Of a DNA stretch of 64,000 bases, positions 16,134 to 25,311 are shown in pieces. Positions within the stretch are counted from its first letter, which is position 1; each line of letters starts with the position of its first letter. A model generated the notes under the pieces. The model worked only from the letters and a program-made list of their open reading frames with translations. It did no database searches and was not told the DNA's origin. Position numbers and translations under genes: made by a program. Origin of the DNA: Pseudoduganella buxea (lineage in GTDB: Bacteria; Pseudomonadota; Gammaproteobacteria; Burkholderiales; Burkholderiaceae_D); the NCBI RefSeq assembly GCF_009720835.1, contig NZ_WNKZ01000019.1:1-64000 (forward strand). Reading direction: 5' to 3'.

Positions 16134-17783
16134 GTGAAGAAAGTCATGCTGGTCACCCTGCTGGCCGCCGCGTTCGCCGCGCAGGCGCAAACCGCCCCGC
16201 AATTCGATCCGCAGCGCCTGTCGCAACATGTCAAGGTGCTGTCGTCCGACGCCTTCGAGGGCCGCGGTCCGAACACGGCTGGCGAAACGAAGACGGTGGA
16301 ATACCTGATCGAACAGTTCAAGGCGGCCGGCTTGCAGCCAGGTGGCGACCTCGTCAAGGGCCAGCGCAGCTGGACACAGGATGTGCCGCTGGGCCGCTTC
16401 GAGATCAAGGGCCCGGTGAAGCTGACGCTCAATGACGGCAAGAAAACCGAATCGTTCACGCAGGGCGAGCAGCTGGCCGTGCGCGCGGCCATGAACGGCA
16501 GCAAGGTCGTCGACTTCAAGAACGCGCCGCTGGTCTTCGTCGGCTACGGCACGACGGCGCCGGAACGGCAGTGGGACGACTTCAAGGGCGTCGACCTGAA
16601 AGGCAAGCTGGCGGTCGTCCTGATCAACGATGCCGATTTCGAGACGGGCCAGGGTGAATTCGGCGGCAAGGCCATGACCTACTACGGCCGCTGGATCTAT
16701 AAATATGAAGAGATGGCGCGGCGCGGCGCGCTGGGCACCCTGATCGTGCACGAAACGGCGCCCGCTTCCTACGGCTGGGCCACGGTGAAGAACTCGAACA
16801 CGAACGTCATGTACGACATCGTGCGCAAGGACCCGCGCGCGGCCCATGCGCCGATGGAAGCGTGGATCCAGCGCGACGTCACGGTGGACCTGTTCAAGCG
16901 CGCCGGCCTGGACTTCGACGCGCTGAAGAAGCAGGCCCAGGGCCGCGACTTCAAGCCCGTCGTCCTGAAGGGCATCACCCTGTCGGCCCACTACGCCGTC
17001 GATGCCCAGGTGATCAAGTCGAAGAACGTGGCGGCGCGCGTGGAAGGCAGCGAGCGCCCGAACGAGACCGTCATCTACAGCGGCCACTGGGATCACCTGG
17101 GCGTGGGCCTGCCGGACGCCAAGGGCGACAAGATCTACAACGGCGCCATCGACAACGGCACCGGCATCGCCGCCCTGCTGGAACTGGCGCGCGCCTACGG
17201 CAAGGCACCAAAGCCGAAGCGCAGTGTGGCCTTCCTGGCCGTCACGGCCGAGGAAAAGGGCCTGCTGGGCTCCGAGTACTACGCCGCCAATCCCCTGTAC
17301 CCGCTGGAGAGCACGGTGGGCGTCATCAATATGGATGCACTGAGCCCTTACGGTCCGGCCCGCAACTTCACCATTTCCGGCAGCGCCAAGCTGGACCTGC
17401 TGGACCAGCTGGTGGCCAAGGCGAAACAGTACGACATGACCTACGCGCCCGACCCGAAACCGGAAGCGGGCCACTTCTTCCGCTCCGACCACTTCCCGTT
17501 CGCCAAGCGGGGCGTGCCGGCCATTTCCTACGGCTCCGGCGAGGACTGGGTCGACGGCGGCAAGGCGGCCGGCGCCAAGGCCGAGGAAACCTATGTGACC
17601 GACAGCTACCACCAGCCGTCGGACGAGTGGAAGGCAACGTGGCCGTTCACGGGCATGGCGCGCGACCTGGGCATGCTGTACAGCCTGGGCCGCGACCTGG
17701 CGGACGGCGGCGCGTGGCCGAACTGGTCGAAGGACGCCGAGTTCCGTGCGGTGCGCGACCAGACGGCGGGCAAGCGCAATTAA
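16134..17783 (+). CDS. Secreted M28-family metallopeptidase with PA domain
   Basis: 549 residues starting at a GTG: AAGGAG at 16121-16126 stands 7 bases before it and translation gives a clean signal peptide (MKKVMLVTLLAAAFAAQAQT). A PA-type insert occupies about 130-260. Zinc ligands of the M28 fold are present: H318 in SGHWDHLG, D in NGAIDNGTG, E-E in AVTAEEKGLLGS, D in INMDAL, and H in DSYHQPSDE. It should act as an aminopeptidase or dipeptidase in the periplasm or outside the cell. Single gene. Confidence 0.92.
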   Translation: MKKVMLVTLLAAAFAAQAQTAPQFDPQRLSQHVKVLSSDAFEGRGPNTAGETKTVEYLIEQFKAAGLQPGGDLVKGQRSWTQDVPLGRFEIKGPVKLTLNDGKKTESFTQGEQLAVRAAMNGSKVVDFKNAPLVFVGYGTTAPERQWDDFKGVDLKGKLAVVLINDADFETGQGEFGGKAMTYYGRWIYKYEEMARRGALGTLIVHETAPASYGWATVKNSNTNVMYDIVRKDPRAAHAPMEAWIQRDVTVDLFKRAGLDFDALKKQAQGRDFKPVVLKGITLSAHYAVDAQVIKSKNVAARVEGSERPNETVIYSGHWDHLGVGLPDAKGDKIYNGAIDNGTGIAALLELARAYGKAPKPKRSVAFLAVTAEEKGLLGSEYYAANPLYPLESTVGVINMDALSPYGPARNFTISGSAKLDLLDQLVAKAKQYDMTYAPDPKPEAGHFFRSDHFPFAKRGVPAISYGSGEDWVDGGKAAGAKAEETYVTDSYHQPSDEWKATWPFTGMARDLGMLYSLGRDLADGGAWPNWSKDAEFRAVRDQTAGKRN

Positions 17784-17793
17784 AGCTGTTGCG

Positions 17794-17842
17794 GGCGCCA
17801 CGGTGCATCATTCACGCACCACGCTGGTGCGTGCGTGGCGCC
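17794..17842. other. Nested inverted repeat after the M28 gene
   Basis: GGCGCCACG (17794-17802) pairs with CGTGGCGCC (17834-17842), and inside them CGCACC (17815-17820) pairs with GGTGCG (17826-17831). Together they make an extended hairpin just after the M28 stop codon. There is no T run; it may be a factor-dependent terminator or mRNA-stabilising structure. Confidence 0.5.
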
Positions 17843-17963
17843 TGCACGACAGCGCATCCGTCAACTTGCGGCCCGGGCGATCATCGTGACAAAGTGTGAG
17901 CATTAAGGCAGCAACTTGACCTTATACTCTTGTGCTCCAATGAAAGATTGAGCGCAAGGAAAT

Positions 17964-19145
17964 ATGGATGCCCTGACCTTGATTGTCGCTTCAGGCATGG
18001 CCGCGACCATCATGGCCGCCGCCATGGCGATGCTGTATCGCGCCAGTTCCGGCGCGGCCGGCCTGCTCGACTGGTCGCTGGCGGGGCTGCTGTTCCTGGC
18101 ATCGAATATCGTTGCCTTCGGGGCCGTCGTCTCGGGCCGTCATGAAATCCTCATACCCGCCGTCGGCAACGCGCTGTACGTGGCGGGGCACTTCGCCATC
18201 GGCGCCGGCTTGCGGCGTCACCTGGGACTGCCTCCCCGCTACGGCGTGCTGGCCGGCATTGCCGTCCTCGTCGCCGCCCTGCACTGGCTGCCGTTTGCCC
18301 AGCAGGCCGTGGCCAACCGGCTGATGCTGTTCACGCCCATTATCGTCGCCATCAACTTCAGCGTCGTGCGCCTGCTGTGGCGCATGCCGGCGGGCCCGGC
18401 CCGCGCCGCCTATATGCCGCTGCTGTGCCTGGAAGTGCTGTTCATGGCGCAGATGCTGGTGCGGGCCGGCTACCTCGCCATCATGCCCGAAACGACGCTG
18501 ACCTTCCTCGGCAGCCAGGCCCTGCAGACGGTGGGCTCGCTGTTCGTGCTGCTGTTCCTGATGGTGGCCGGCATGAGCTGCGCGCTGATCGTCATCCGCC
18601 ACCAGGAGCTGGCACTGCGCAAGGCCTCGCTGACAGACAGCCTGACGGGCTGGCTGAACCGGCGCGCGTTGCACGATCTCGCCAGCCGCGAGTTCGCCCG
18701 GGTCGGGCGCGGCGGCCACGCCCTATCCTTCATCGCCTTCGACATCGACCATTTCAAGGCCGTCAACGACCGCCACGGCCACAGCACGGGCGATATCGCG
18801 ATCCGCCACGTCACGGCCCTGGCCGAGCAGGCGCTGCGCGGCTACGACGCGCTGTTCCGCCTCGGCGGCGAGGAATTCGCCGTGCTCGTCACGGGCCACG
18901 GCCCGGGCGAACTGCACGGCATCGCCGAGCGCGTGCGCGACCTGATCGAGCGCACGCCCCTGTACTGCGGGGACAAGTCCATCGCCATGACGGTCAGCAT
19001 CGGCCTGGCCACCTGCGCGCCGGCCGACACCAGCTGGGAAGACGCGCTGCGCCGCGCCGACGGCGCCCTGTACCAGAGCAAGCGCGAGGGCCGTAACCGC
19101 GTCACGCCCTGCCCCATGGTACGGCTGCACGCCGTGGCGGCCTGA
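17964..19145 (+). CDS. Membrane-anchored diguanylate cyclase
   Basis: 393 residues: six hydrophobic helices in residues 1-210, then a GGDEF domain with the active-site motif GGEEF at 301-305 and the product-inhibition I-site RGYD five residues before it. It should make c-di-GMP from two GTP in response to an unknown membrane or periplasmic cue. No EAL domain. AAGGAAAT precedes the ATG. Monocistronic; followed by a hairpin/FNR-box region. Confidence 0.93.
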   Translation: MDALTLIVASGMAATIMAAAMAMLYRASSGAAGLLDWSLAGLLFLASNIVAFGAVVSGRHEILIPAVGNALYVAGHFAIGAGLRRHLGLPPRYGVLAGIAVLVAALHWLPFAQQAVANRLMLFTPIIVAINFSVVRLLWRMPAGPARAAYMPLLCLEVLFMAQMLVRAGYLAIMPETTLTFLGSQALQTVGSLFVLLFLMVAGMSCALIVIRHQELALRKASLTDSLTGWLNRRALHDLASREFARVGRGGHALSFIAFDIDHFKAVNDRHGHSTGDIAIRHVTALAEQALRGYDALFRLGGEEFAVLVTGHGPGELHGIAERVRDLIERTPLYCGDKSIAMTVSIGLATCAPADTSWEDALRRADGALYQSKREGRNRVTPCPMVRLHAVAA

Positions 19146-19149
19146 AGCA

Positions 19150-19183
19150 ATCAAGCGCGGACTACGCGCTTGATCCGGATCAA
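19150..19183 (+). promoter_or_regulatory. Perfect FNR/ANR-type box overlapping a hairpin
   Basis: TTGATCCGGATCAA at 19170-19183 matches the TTGAT-N4-ATCAA consensus fully and is 76 bp upstream of the TPR gene's ATG. Its left end is shared with an inverted repeat ATCAAGCGCG-N5-CGCGCTTGAT (19150-19174) that could end the cyclase transcript. Oxygen-responsive control of the TPR gene is inferred. Confidence 0.55.
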
Positions 19184-19258
19184 ACTCTGGATCGAATGCG
19201 GTGACAGTGCCCCGCCCATGGATTCCAATCTTCCTGAACCCCAGGCGGGAGATTTTCC

Positions 19259-21091
19259 ATGAAACCAGGCACGCCTCCACCGAAGAAACCCCTGGCCGCC
19301 GGCACCCGGCGCCTGCTGCTGATGGCGCTGTTCGCCGCCATCGCCATCGTCGCCGCCCTGGCGGCGGAAGGATTGGCCGCCGGCGCCCCGCCACCGCCCG
19401 CGTTCGATCCCCTCGCCGCGCCCGTGTGCGCGCCGGCGCCGGGTGGCCAGGGCATGACGCGCCCGTTGCTGCTGGCGCAGGCGGAAACGGCGCCGTTCCG
19501 CACCGAGCGCACCGTGCCCGGCCAGCCGGCCGCCGGCCCACCACCCCTGTACGACAACCTGGGCACGCTGCACATGGCCGTCACCACGGACAGCCCGCGC
19601 GCGCAGGCATATTTCGACCAGGGCCTGCGCCTGGCGTTCGCCTTCAACCATGCCGAAGCGGCCCGCGCCTTCCGCGCCGCCCAGCAAGCCGATCCCGCCT
19701 GCGCCATGTGCCATTGGGGCGAAGCGCTCGTGCTGGGCCCGAACATCAACGCGCCCATGTTCCCCGATGCCGTGGCGCCGGCCGTGGCCGCCGCGAAACG
19801 GGCCGTGCGCCATGCCGCCCGTGCCACGCCGGTGGAACAGGCACTGATCGGGGCCGTGGCGCGGCGCTACGCGGCCCCTCCGCCGGCCGACCGCGGCAAG
19901 CTGGACAAGGCGTATGCCACCGCCATGGCCGCCGCCGCCCGCGCCTTCCCCAACGACGACACGGTGCAGGTGCTGTATGCGGAGGCCCTGATGGACGTGT
20001 CGCCGTGGAACTACTGGGAACAAGGCGGCAGCCGGCCGCGGCCCGGCACGGCGGAGATGGTGGCGGCGCTGGAACGGGTGCTGCAACGCAATCCTACCCA
20101 TCCGGGCGCGGCCCATTACTACATCCATGCGGTGGAAGCGTCCACCCAGCCGGACAAGGCGCTGCCGTATGCGCGCGAACTGGCCCGCCAGATGCCCGGT
20201 GCAGGCCATATCGTGCACATGCCTTCGCATATCTACTACCGGGTCGGCCTGTACCGCGACGCGCTGGAGTCGAACCAGGCGGCCATTGCGGCGGACGAAG
20301 CGTATTTCGCCGGCGCGGCCAGCGATCCCGTCTACCGGGGCGCCTATTATCCCCACAATATCCACTTCGTCATGGTGTCGGCCCTGATGGGCGGCGACGG
20401 CCGCACGGCGCTGGACTCTGCCGCCAAGCTGGACCGGTCGCTCAGCCCCGCCCTGGTGAAGGCCTTCGCCATGATGCAGCCCGTCAAGGCGGCGCCCTAC
20501 TTCTCGCATGTGCAGTTCAGCAGCCCGGAAACCCTGGTGGCATTGCCTGATCCGGGGCCGGACTTCGTGCTGGTGAAAGCCATGTGGCATTACGCCCGCG
20601 CCGTTGGCTACGCCCGCAAGGGTGCGGTGGCCGAGGGCATGGGCGAAGTGGCGGCGCTGGCGGCGCTGGAACGGCGCGCCGACTTCAAGCCCCTCACGGA
20701 AGCGGGCGTGCCGGCGCCGGACATCGTGCGCACGGCACGCGCCGTCGCCACGGGCAGGCTGGCCGAAGCGCGCGGCAAGCAGCCGGCGGCGCTGCAGGCC
20801 TACCAGGAAGCCGTGGACGTGCAGGACAGCCTGCCGTACACGGAGCCGCCGTACTGGTACTACCCGGTGCGCCAGTCACTGGGCGCGGCGCAGCTTCGTG
20901 CCGGCCAGCTCGATGCCGCCGAACAGACCTTCCGCGCCTCGCTGGCCCGCACGCCCAGCAACGGCTGGGCGCTGCGGGGGCTGATGGAGGTCTACCGCCA
21001 GCGCGGCGATGCGGCGGCGCTGGCGGCGACCCGGAAGCGCTTCGACGGCACATGGCTCGGGCAGGGCCTGCCGGCGCTGTCGCTGCTGTGA
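19259..21091 (+). CDS. Exported TPR-repeat protein with a CxxCH motif
   Basis: 610 residues: a hydrophobic N-terminal segment (LLLMALFAAIAIVAALAAEG) as signal anchor, then TPR repeats (YFDQGLRLAFAFNHAEAARAF) in two blocks around a central region. Residues 148-152 read CAMCH; in relatives I know the last position is usually Tyr or Trp-flanked (CAMCYWGEA), so this CxxCH is probably an accident rather than a heme site, though it lies in the exported part. The family is of unknown function. A perfect FNR-type box lies 76 bp upstream. Confidence 0.85.
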   Translation: MKPGTPPPKKPLAAGTRRLLLMALFAAIAIVAALAAEGLAAGAPPPPAFDPLAAPVCAPAPGGQGMTRPLLLAQAETAPFRTERTVPGQPAAGPPPLYDNLGTLHMAVTTDSPRAQAYFDQGLRLAFAFNHAEAARAFRAAQQADPACAMCHWGEALVLGPNINAPMFPDAVAPAVAAAKRAVRHAARATPVEQALIGAVARRYAAPPPADRGKLDKAYATAMAAAARAFPNDDTVQVLYAEALMDVSPWNYWEQGGSRPRPGTAEMVAALERVLQRNPTHPGAAHYYIHAVEASTQPDKALPYARELARQMPGAGHIVHMPSHIYYRVGLYRDALESNQAAIAADEAYFAGAASDPVYRGAYYPHNIHFVMVSALMGGDGRTALDSAAKLDRSLSPALVKAFAMMQPVKAAPYFSHVQFSSPETLVALPDPGPDFVLVKAMWHYARAVGYARKGAVAEGMGEVAALAALERRADFKPLTEAGVPAPDIVRTARAVATGRLAEARGKQPAALQAYQEAVDVQDSLPYTEPPYWYYPVRQSLGAAQLRAGQLDAAEQTFRASLARTPSNGWALRGLMEVYRQRGDAAALAATRKRFDGTWLGQGLPALSLL

Positions 21092-21101
21092 ACGGTGGCC
21101 G

Positions 21102-21650
21102 TCAGAAGGTCTGGCTGCCGGTCGACGGGCGCACCCGGTAATCGTCGCCGCCCTGCTGATAGCCGCGCATGGCGCCCGCCACCACGACGCCCAGCAGCAG
21201 CACGGGCACGATCCACGCCACGATGATGACGCCGCGCGTGTTCGGGGCCGGCCTCGGGCCGAAGGCGTTCGGCCCGCTGTCGCCCTTGCCGAAGACGAGC
21301 CACAAGGTGGCGATCACGTTTGCCAGCGGCACCACCAGCAGCACGCTCCACCAGCCGGAACGGCCCATGTCGTTGAAGCGCCGGCGCGCGATGACGAAAC
21401 TGGCCACCATCATGGCAATGCCGACGACGCCCTGCACCAGGCCCAGCAGCGACGTTGCGCCCAGGCCCGCCACGCCCAGCAGGCCTCCCGACAGGCCCGC
21501 CACCAGCAGGACGGCGATGACGGCTGCGCTGCTGTAGGCCAGGTAGCGCACGCGGCCGATGCGGCCGGACCAGGCCAGCAGGCGCGGCAAATATTCGTCA
21601 TTGCCGCCGCTGGCCGCAGCCGCCGGTTCCTGCACTGTCTGGTATTCCAT
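21102..21650 (-). CDS. DUF805 membrane protein
   Basis: 182 residues. After a polar N-terminus the DUF805 signature appears: WSGRIGRVRYLAY, later RRRFNDMGRSGWWSVLLVVP and the ending of the core WLVFGKGDSGPNAFG. Four membrane helices. ATG at 21650 follows GGGGGG; a longer frame from 21716 lacks homology. Function unknown; family common in proteobacteria. It converges on the TPR gene. Confidence 0.9.
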   Translation of the reverse strand: MEYQTVQEPAAAASGGNDEYLPRLLAWSGRIGRVRYLAYSSAAVIAVLLVAGLSGGLLGVAGLGATSLLGLVQGVVGIAMMVASFVIARRRFNDMGRSGWWSVLLVVPLANVIATLWLVFGKGDSGPNAFGPRPAPNTRGVIIVAWIVPVLLLGVVVAGAMRGYQQGGDDYRVRPSTGSQTF

Positions 21651-21908
21651 ATAACCCCCCGTTTGGCTTGCGTTGTCCTGCGCGTTGTTCGTCCAGCATT
21701 GTGGTCGAAACAGCAAAGATGCGCTGCTGCCATTGAATCACAAGTGCTTCGCTGGGCGCGCGCGATGCGCTGTCTTGCCCCCGCAACGTCGGCGGCGCGG
21801 CGCGGCCGGAAATTGATGACTTCGCTTTGAATTGCGCCTATCATGTTTCCATAACGCAATAATACTGCGAAGTTTGCAAGAACCCTCCGTCCATTTCCAA
21901 AGACCACC

Positions 21909-24221
21909 GTGGCTTTCAACGACATCGCGCACTGGCGCAACCAGATCTTCAGTCCCCTGATGTCCGCTGTCGCCGCATTGGGTACCGTCGTCGCCGTTCC
22001 CAGCATCGCGCTGGTGATCCACCGCGGCTTCTGGGGCGTGGCCGTGTTCGACATCATCGCCTTCGCGTGGCTGCTGGGCCTGTGGCGGGCGAAAGGCCTG
22101 CCCTACCGCGTGCGCGTGATCAACCTGCTGGCGCTGATGTTCGTCATCGGCATCGCCATGATGGTGACGGTGGGCCCCATCAGCCAGGTCTTCCTGCTGG
22201 TGCCGCCGATCCTGGGTGCCATCCTGCTGGGCCCGTGGCCGGCGGCGCTGGCGCTGGCCTCCGGCGGCGTGGCCATCCTGACCTTGAGCCTGACGGGCCA
22301 TGCCCGGCTGTACGTCACGGGCACGCAGGATTACGCGCTGCTGCCGTCGCTGATCCTGACACTGAATTTCCTCTGCATCGGCGCCATGCTGACGTTCTCG
22401 TGCAGCATCCTGCTGCAGCGCCTGACCCGTTCGCTGACGGATCTGCGCGACTATGCCGAATCGCTGCAGCAGGGCCGCGGCGAACTGGCCGCCCTGAACG
22501 GCGAACTGCGACTGCAGGCCACGGCCATGGCGCGCCTGAGCGAAATGGTGCTGATCGCCGAATCGCGGCCCGGCTCGGCGGCCGAACAGCCGATCATCTT
22601 CGCCAACGACGCCTTCCTGCGTCGCACCGGGTACACGCGCGAGGAGCTGGTGGGCCAGAGCATGCGGCTGCTGCATGGCCCCCTGACGGAAGCGCACGAA
22701 GTGCAACGCATCGTCGAGGCCATGCGCCGGCTCGAACCGGTGAAGGCCGAGATCATGAATTACACCAAATCCGGCGAGGCCTACCTGGTGGAGATGGAAA
22801 TGGTGCCCTTCGCCGACGAGGACGGCGCCAACACGCACTGGGTGGTGGTGGGCCACGACATCACGGAGCGCAAGCGCGCGGCCGACGCCATCCACAGCCT
22901 GGCCTTCTATGACGTGCTCACGGGCCTGCCGAACCGCCGCCTGCTGATGGACCGGCTGGAACACATGCTGGCGGCGGCCCAGCGCGACGGCCGCTGCGGC
23001 GCCGTCATCTTCATCGACCTGGATCACTTCAAGTACATCAACGACGCACGGGGCCACGCCACGGGCGACTCGATGCTGCGCAAGGCAGCGCAGCGCCTGA
23101 CACGCCTGGTGCGCGTCGACGACACGGTGGCACGCCTGGGCGGCGACGAATTCGTCGTCCTGCTGCCGAACCTGGCGCACGATGTCGAGCAGGCCACCCG
23201 CACCGCCTTGACGATGGCCGAACGCATCGGCGAAGCCGTGCGCCAGAGCTTCGAGATCGACGGCCAGTCCTACAATTCCTCGGCCAGCATCGGCGTGGCC
23301 ATGCTGCCCCGTCCGGGCCAGACCGTGCACGACCTGCTGCGCGAGGCCGATATCGCCATGTACCGCGCCAAGGCGGCCGGGCGCAACGGCGTGGCCCTGT
23401 TCGAAGCGACCATGCGCGCCGACGTGGAACGGCGCCTGACGATGGAGCGCGACCTGTCGATGGCGCTGGAAAACGGCGAGCTGCAGATGCACCTGCAACT
23501 GCAGGTCAGCCAGGACGAAACCCCGGTGGGCGCCGAGATGCTGATGCGGTGGCGGCGCGCGGACGGCAGCTCGGTGCCGCCGGACGTCTTCATCCCCGTG
23601 GCCGAAGCCACCGGCATGATCGTGCCGCTGGGCCGCTGGGCCCTGCACCAGGCCTGCCTGGCCTGGCTGCGCCTCGATGCCATGGGCACGCCGCTGCCGC
23701 TGTCGGTCAACGTCAGCCCGTCGCAGTTCCGCCAGCCCGATTTCGTGGCCGAGGTGCGCGCCATCCTGGCCGAAACGGGCGCCCCGGCCGCGCAGCTGAT
23801 CTTCGAGGTGACGGAAGGCCTGCTGATCGAAAACCTGGACGCCACCATCGAACGCATGCACGAACTGGCGCTGATGGGCATCCGCTTCTCGATCGACGAT
23901 TTCGGCACCGGCTACTCGAACCTGGCCTACCTGAAGCGCATGCCGCTGTACGAACTGAAGATCGACAAGAGCTTCATCCACGACACGCCGGCCGACGCCA
24001 ACGGCCGCGCCATCGTGCAGTCGATCCTGGCGATGGCGGGCCACCTGGGCCTGCGCGTGGTGGCCGAGGGCGTCGAGACGCAAGCCCAGGCCACCTTCCT
24101 GTCCGAGCACGGCAGCCCCGGCATGCAGGGCTACCTGTTCTCGCGCCCGGCGCCGCTGAACGACGTCATTGCCCTGCTGGGGGAGCGCAATGAAGCCCTG
24201 CAGGCGGGCGCCGCGCCCTGA
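21909..24221 (+). CDS. Membrane PAS-GGDEF-EAL protein
   Basis: 770 residues from a GTG at 21909; the ribosome site is weak, so an internal ATG at 21960 is an alternative. Five hydrophobic helices (to about 180) lead into a PAS domain (about 215-325), a GGDEF domain with GGDEF at 411-415 and an RVDD I-site, and an EAL domain that begins with E543-M-L, so the core Glu is kept. Other EAL residues are present (NVSPSQFR, FEVTEG, IDDFGTGYS, KIDKSF, AEGVET). Both synthesis and breakdown of c-di-GMP are possible; the phosphodiesterase set is complete. Confidence 0.92.
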   Translation: MAFNDIAHWRNQIFSPLMSAVAALGTVVAVPSIALVIHRGFWGVAVFDIIAFAWLLGLWRAKGLPYRVRVINLLALMFVIGIAMMVTVGPISQVFLLVPPILGAILLGPWPAALALASGGVAILTLSLTGHARLYVTGTQDYALLPSLILTLNFLCIGAMLTFSCSILLQRLTRSLTDLRDYAESLQQGRGELAALNGELRLQATAMARLSEMVLIAESRPGSAAEQPIIFANDAFLRRTGYTREELVGQSMRLLHGPLTEAHEVQRIVEAMRRLEPVKAEIMNYTKSGEAYLVEMEMVPFADEDGANTHWVVVGHDITERKRAADAIHSLAFYDVLTGLPNRRLLMDRLEHMLAAAQRDGRCGAVIFIDLDHFKYINDARGHATGDSMLRKAAQRLTRLVRVDDTVARLGGDEFVVLLPNLAHDVEQATRTALTMAERIGEAVRQSFEIDGQSYNSSASIGVAMLPRPGQTVHDLLREADIAMYRAKAAGRNGVALFEATMRADVERRLTMERDLSMALENGELQMHLQLQVSQDETPVGAEMLMRWRRADGSSVPPDVFIPVAEATGMIVPLGRWALHQACLAWLRLDAMGTPLPLSVNVSPSQFRQPDFVAEVRAILAETGAPAAQLIFEVTEGLLIENLDATIERMHELALMGIRFSIDDFGTGYSNLAYLKRMPLYELKIDKSFIHDTPADANGRAIVQSILAMAGHLGLRVVAEGVETQAQATFLSEHGSPGMQGYLFSRPAPLNDVIALLGERNEALQAGAAP

Positions 24222-24419
24222 GCGACGACCACGCGCCCGGCCGTCCTGGCCGTGGCGCAATCCATCAAAGCGCTGACGCAAAGCGACAATACGCGCTGCC
24301 GCCTTCCCTCTAGTCTCTCCCACCAGCGAACGCCCGCGGCGGCGTCGCGTGTCACGCTGTTGCCGCATCCTCGACGTTTCATTCACCGCGGTTATGCAAC
24401 CTTATCGGAGAAACAGGAA

Positions 24420-25301
24420 ATGGATCTGAGCAAGTGGAAATTCCTCGGCAACACCGCCGGCGCCCTTGCGCTGGCCCTGGCGACGGCCTTGCCGGCGCAG
24501 GCAGGCAATACCGGCGTGGCCTTCGTGCACGGCACCGGGCACCCGACCGATGCAGCCAATGACTACTGGTCGCGCGGCATGATCGATTCGGTGCGCCAGG
24601 GCCTGCCCAACCCTTCGCTATATGTCGTCGTCAACTGCGACTTCGACCAGTACATGTGGGCCGCCACGGCGGCCGGCTGCCTGGCCGACCAGCTGCACCG
24701 CTTCATCGTCGCCAACGACATCACGGACCTGGTGGTCGAGACGCACTCGAACGGCGGCAACGTGATGCGGTGGATTATGTCGAACCCGACCCAGGACAGC
24801 CGCTTCCCCGCCATCATCCGCGCCGTACGCTGGGTCAATGCACTGGCGCCGTCGTCGCTGGGCACGCCGCTGGCCGATGCCGCCATCAGCGGCAATGCCT
24901 TCGAATCGTCGGTGGGCTGGCTGCTGGGCTTCAAGTCCGACGCCGTGCGCCAGCAGCAGCTGAGCTGGATGGCCAACTACAACGCCACCATGTTGTACGG
25001 CACGGCGGGCCGGCCCGCGCTGCCCAAGCCCTTCTACAGCATCGTCGGCACCGACGTCGACAGCTCGCCCTTCGACACCGACAGCTGGTGCGGCGGCTAC
25101 CCGGAAAACGTCGGCCTGGAAGTGACGCAGGGCTGGCTGAACAGCTGCTCGGACGGCTTCCTGGAATGCACCAGCCAGTCCGGCGCGGGCTCGCGCTGGT
25201 TCTACGACAAGGACCGCACCAACGGCGGCGAACCGCTGTCGCACAACCAGAGCCGGCGCCAGTGCTTCGGCCTGGACGTCATCCTGCGCAACGACCTGTG
25301 A
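24420..25301 (+). CDS. Secreted alpha/beta-hydrolase-like protein
   Basis: 293 residues: signal peptide (LALATALPAQAG), then FVHGTGHPTDAANDYW, an oxyanion-loop HGT motif, and a nucleophile elbow-like ETHSNGGNVMRW (Ser in H-S-N-G-G). Six or more cysteines in the C-terminal third (WCGGYPEN, LNSCSDGFLECTS, RQCFG) suggest disulfides in an exported enzyme. The best guess is a lipase/esterase-like hydrolase; substrate unknown. ATG at 24420 follows AGGAA. The DUF4785-like gene starts 10 bp after its stop, so they form an operon. Confidence 0.78.
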   Translation: MDLSKWKFLGNTAGALALALATALPAQAGNTGVAFVHGTGHPTDAANDYWSRGMIDSVRQGLPNPSLYVVVNCDFDQYMWAATAAGCLADQLHRFIVANDITDLVVETHSNGGNVMRWIMSNPTQDSRFPAIIRAVRWVNALAPSSLGTPLADAAISGNAFESSVGWLLGFKSDAVRQQQLSWMANYNATMLYGTAGRPALPKPFYSIVGTDVDSSPFDTDSWCGGYPENVGLEVTQGWLNSCSDGFLECTSQSGAGSRWFYDKDRTNGGEPLSHNQSRRQCFGLDVILRNDL

Positions 25302-25311
25302 GGAACCCGTC

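Noticed and set aside
21738..24386. Very long minus-strand ORF (882 codons) opposite the PAS-GGDEF-EAL gene
   Set aside because: High GC keeps the antisense frame open; composition is His/Gln/Arg-rich with no domain, while the plus strand has clear GGDEF and EAL motifs.
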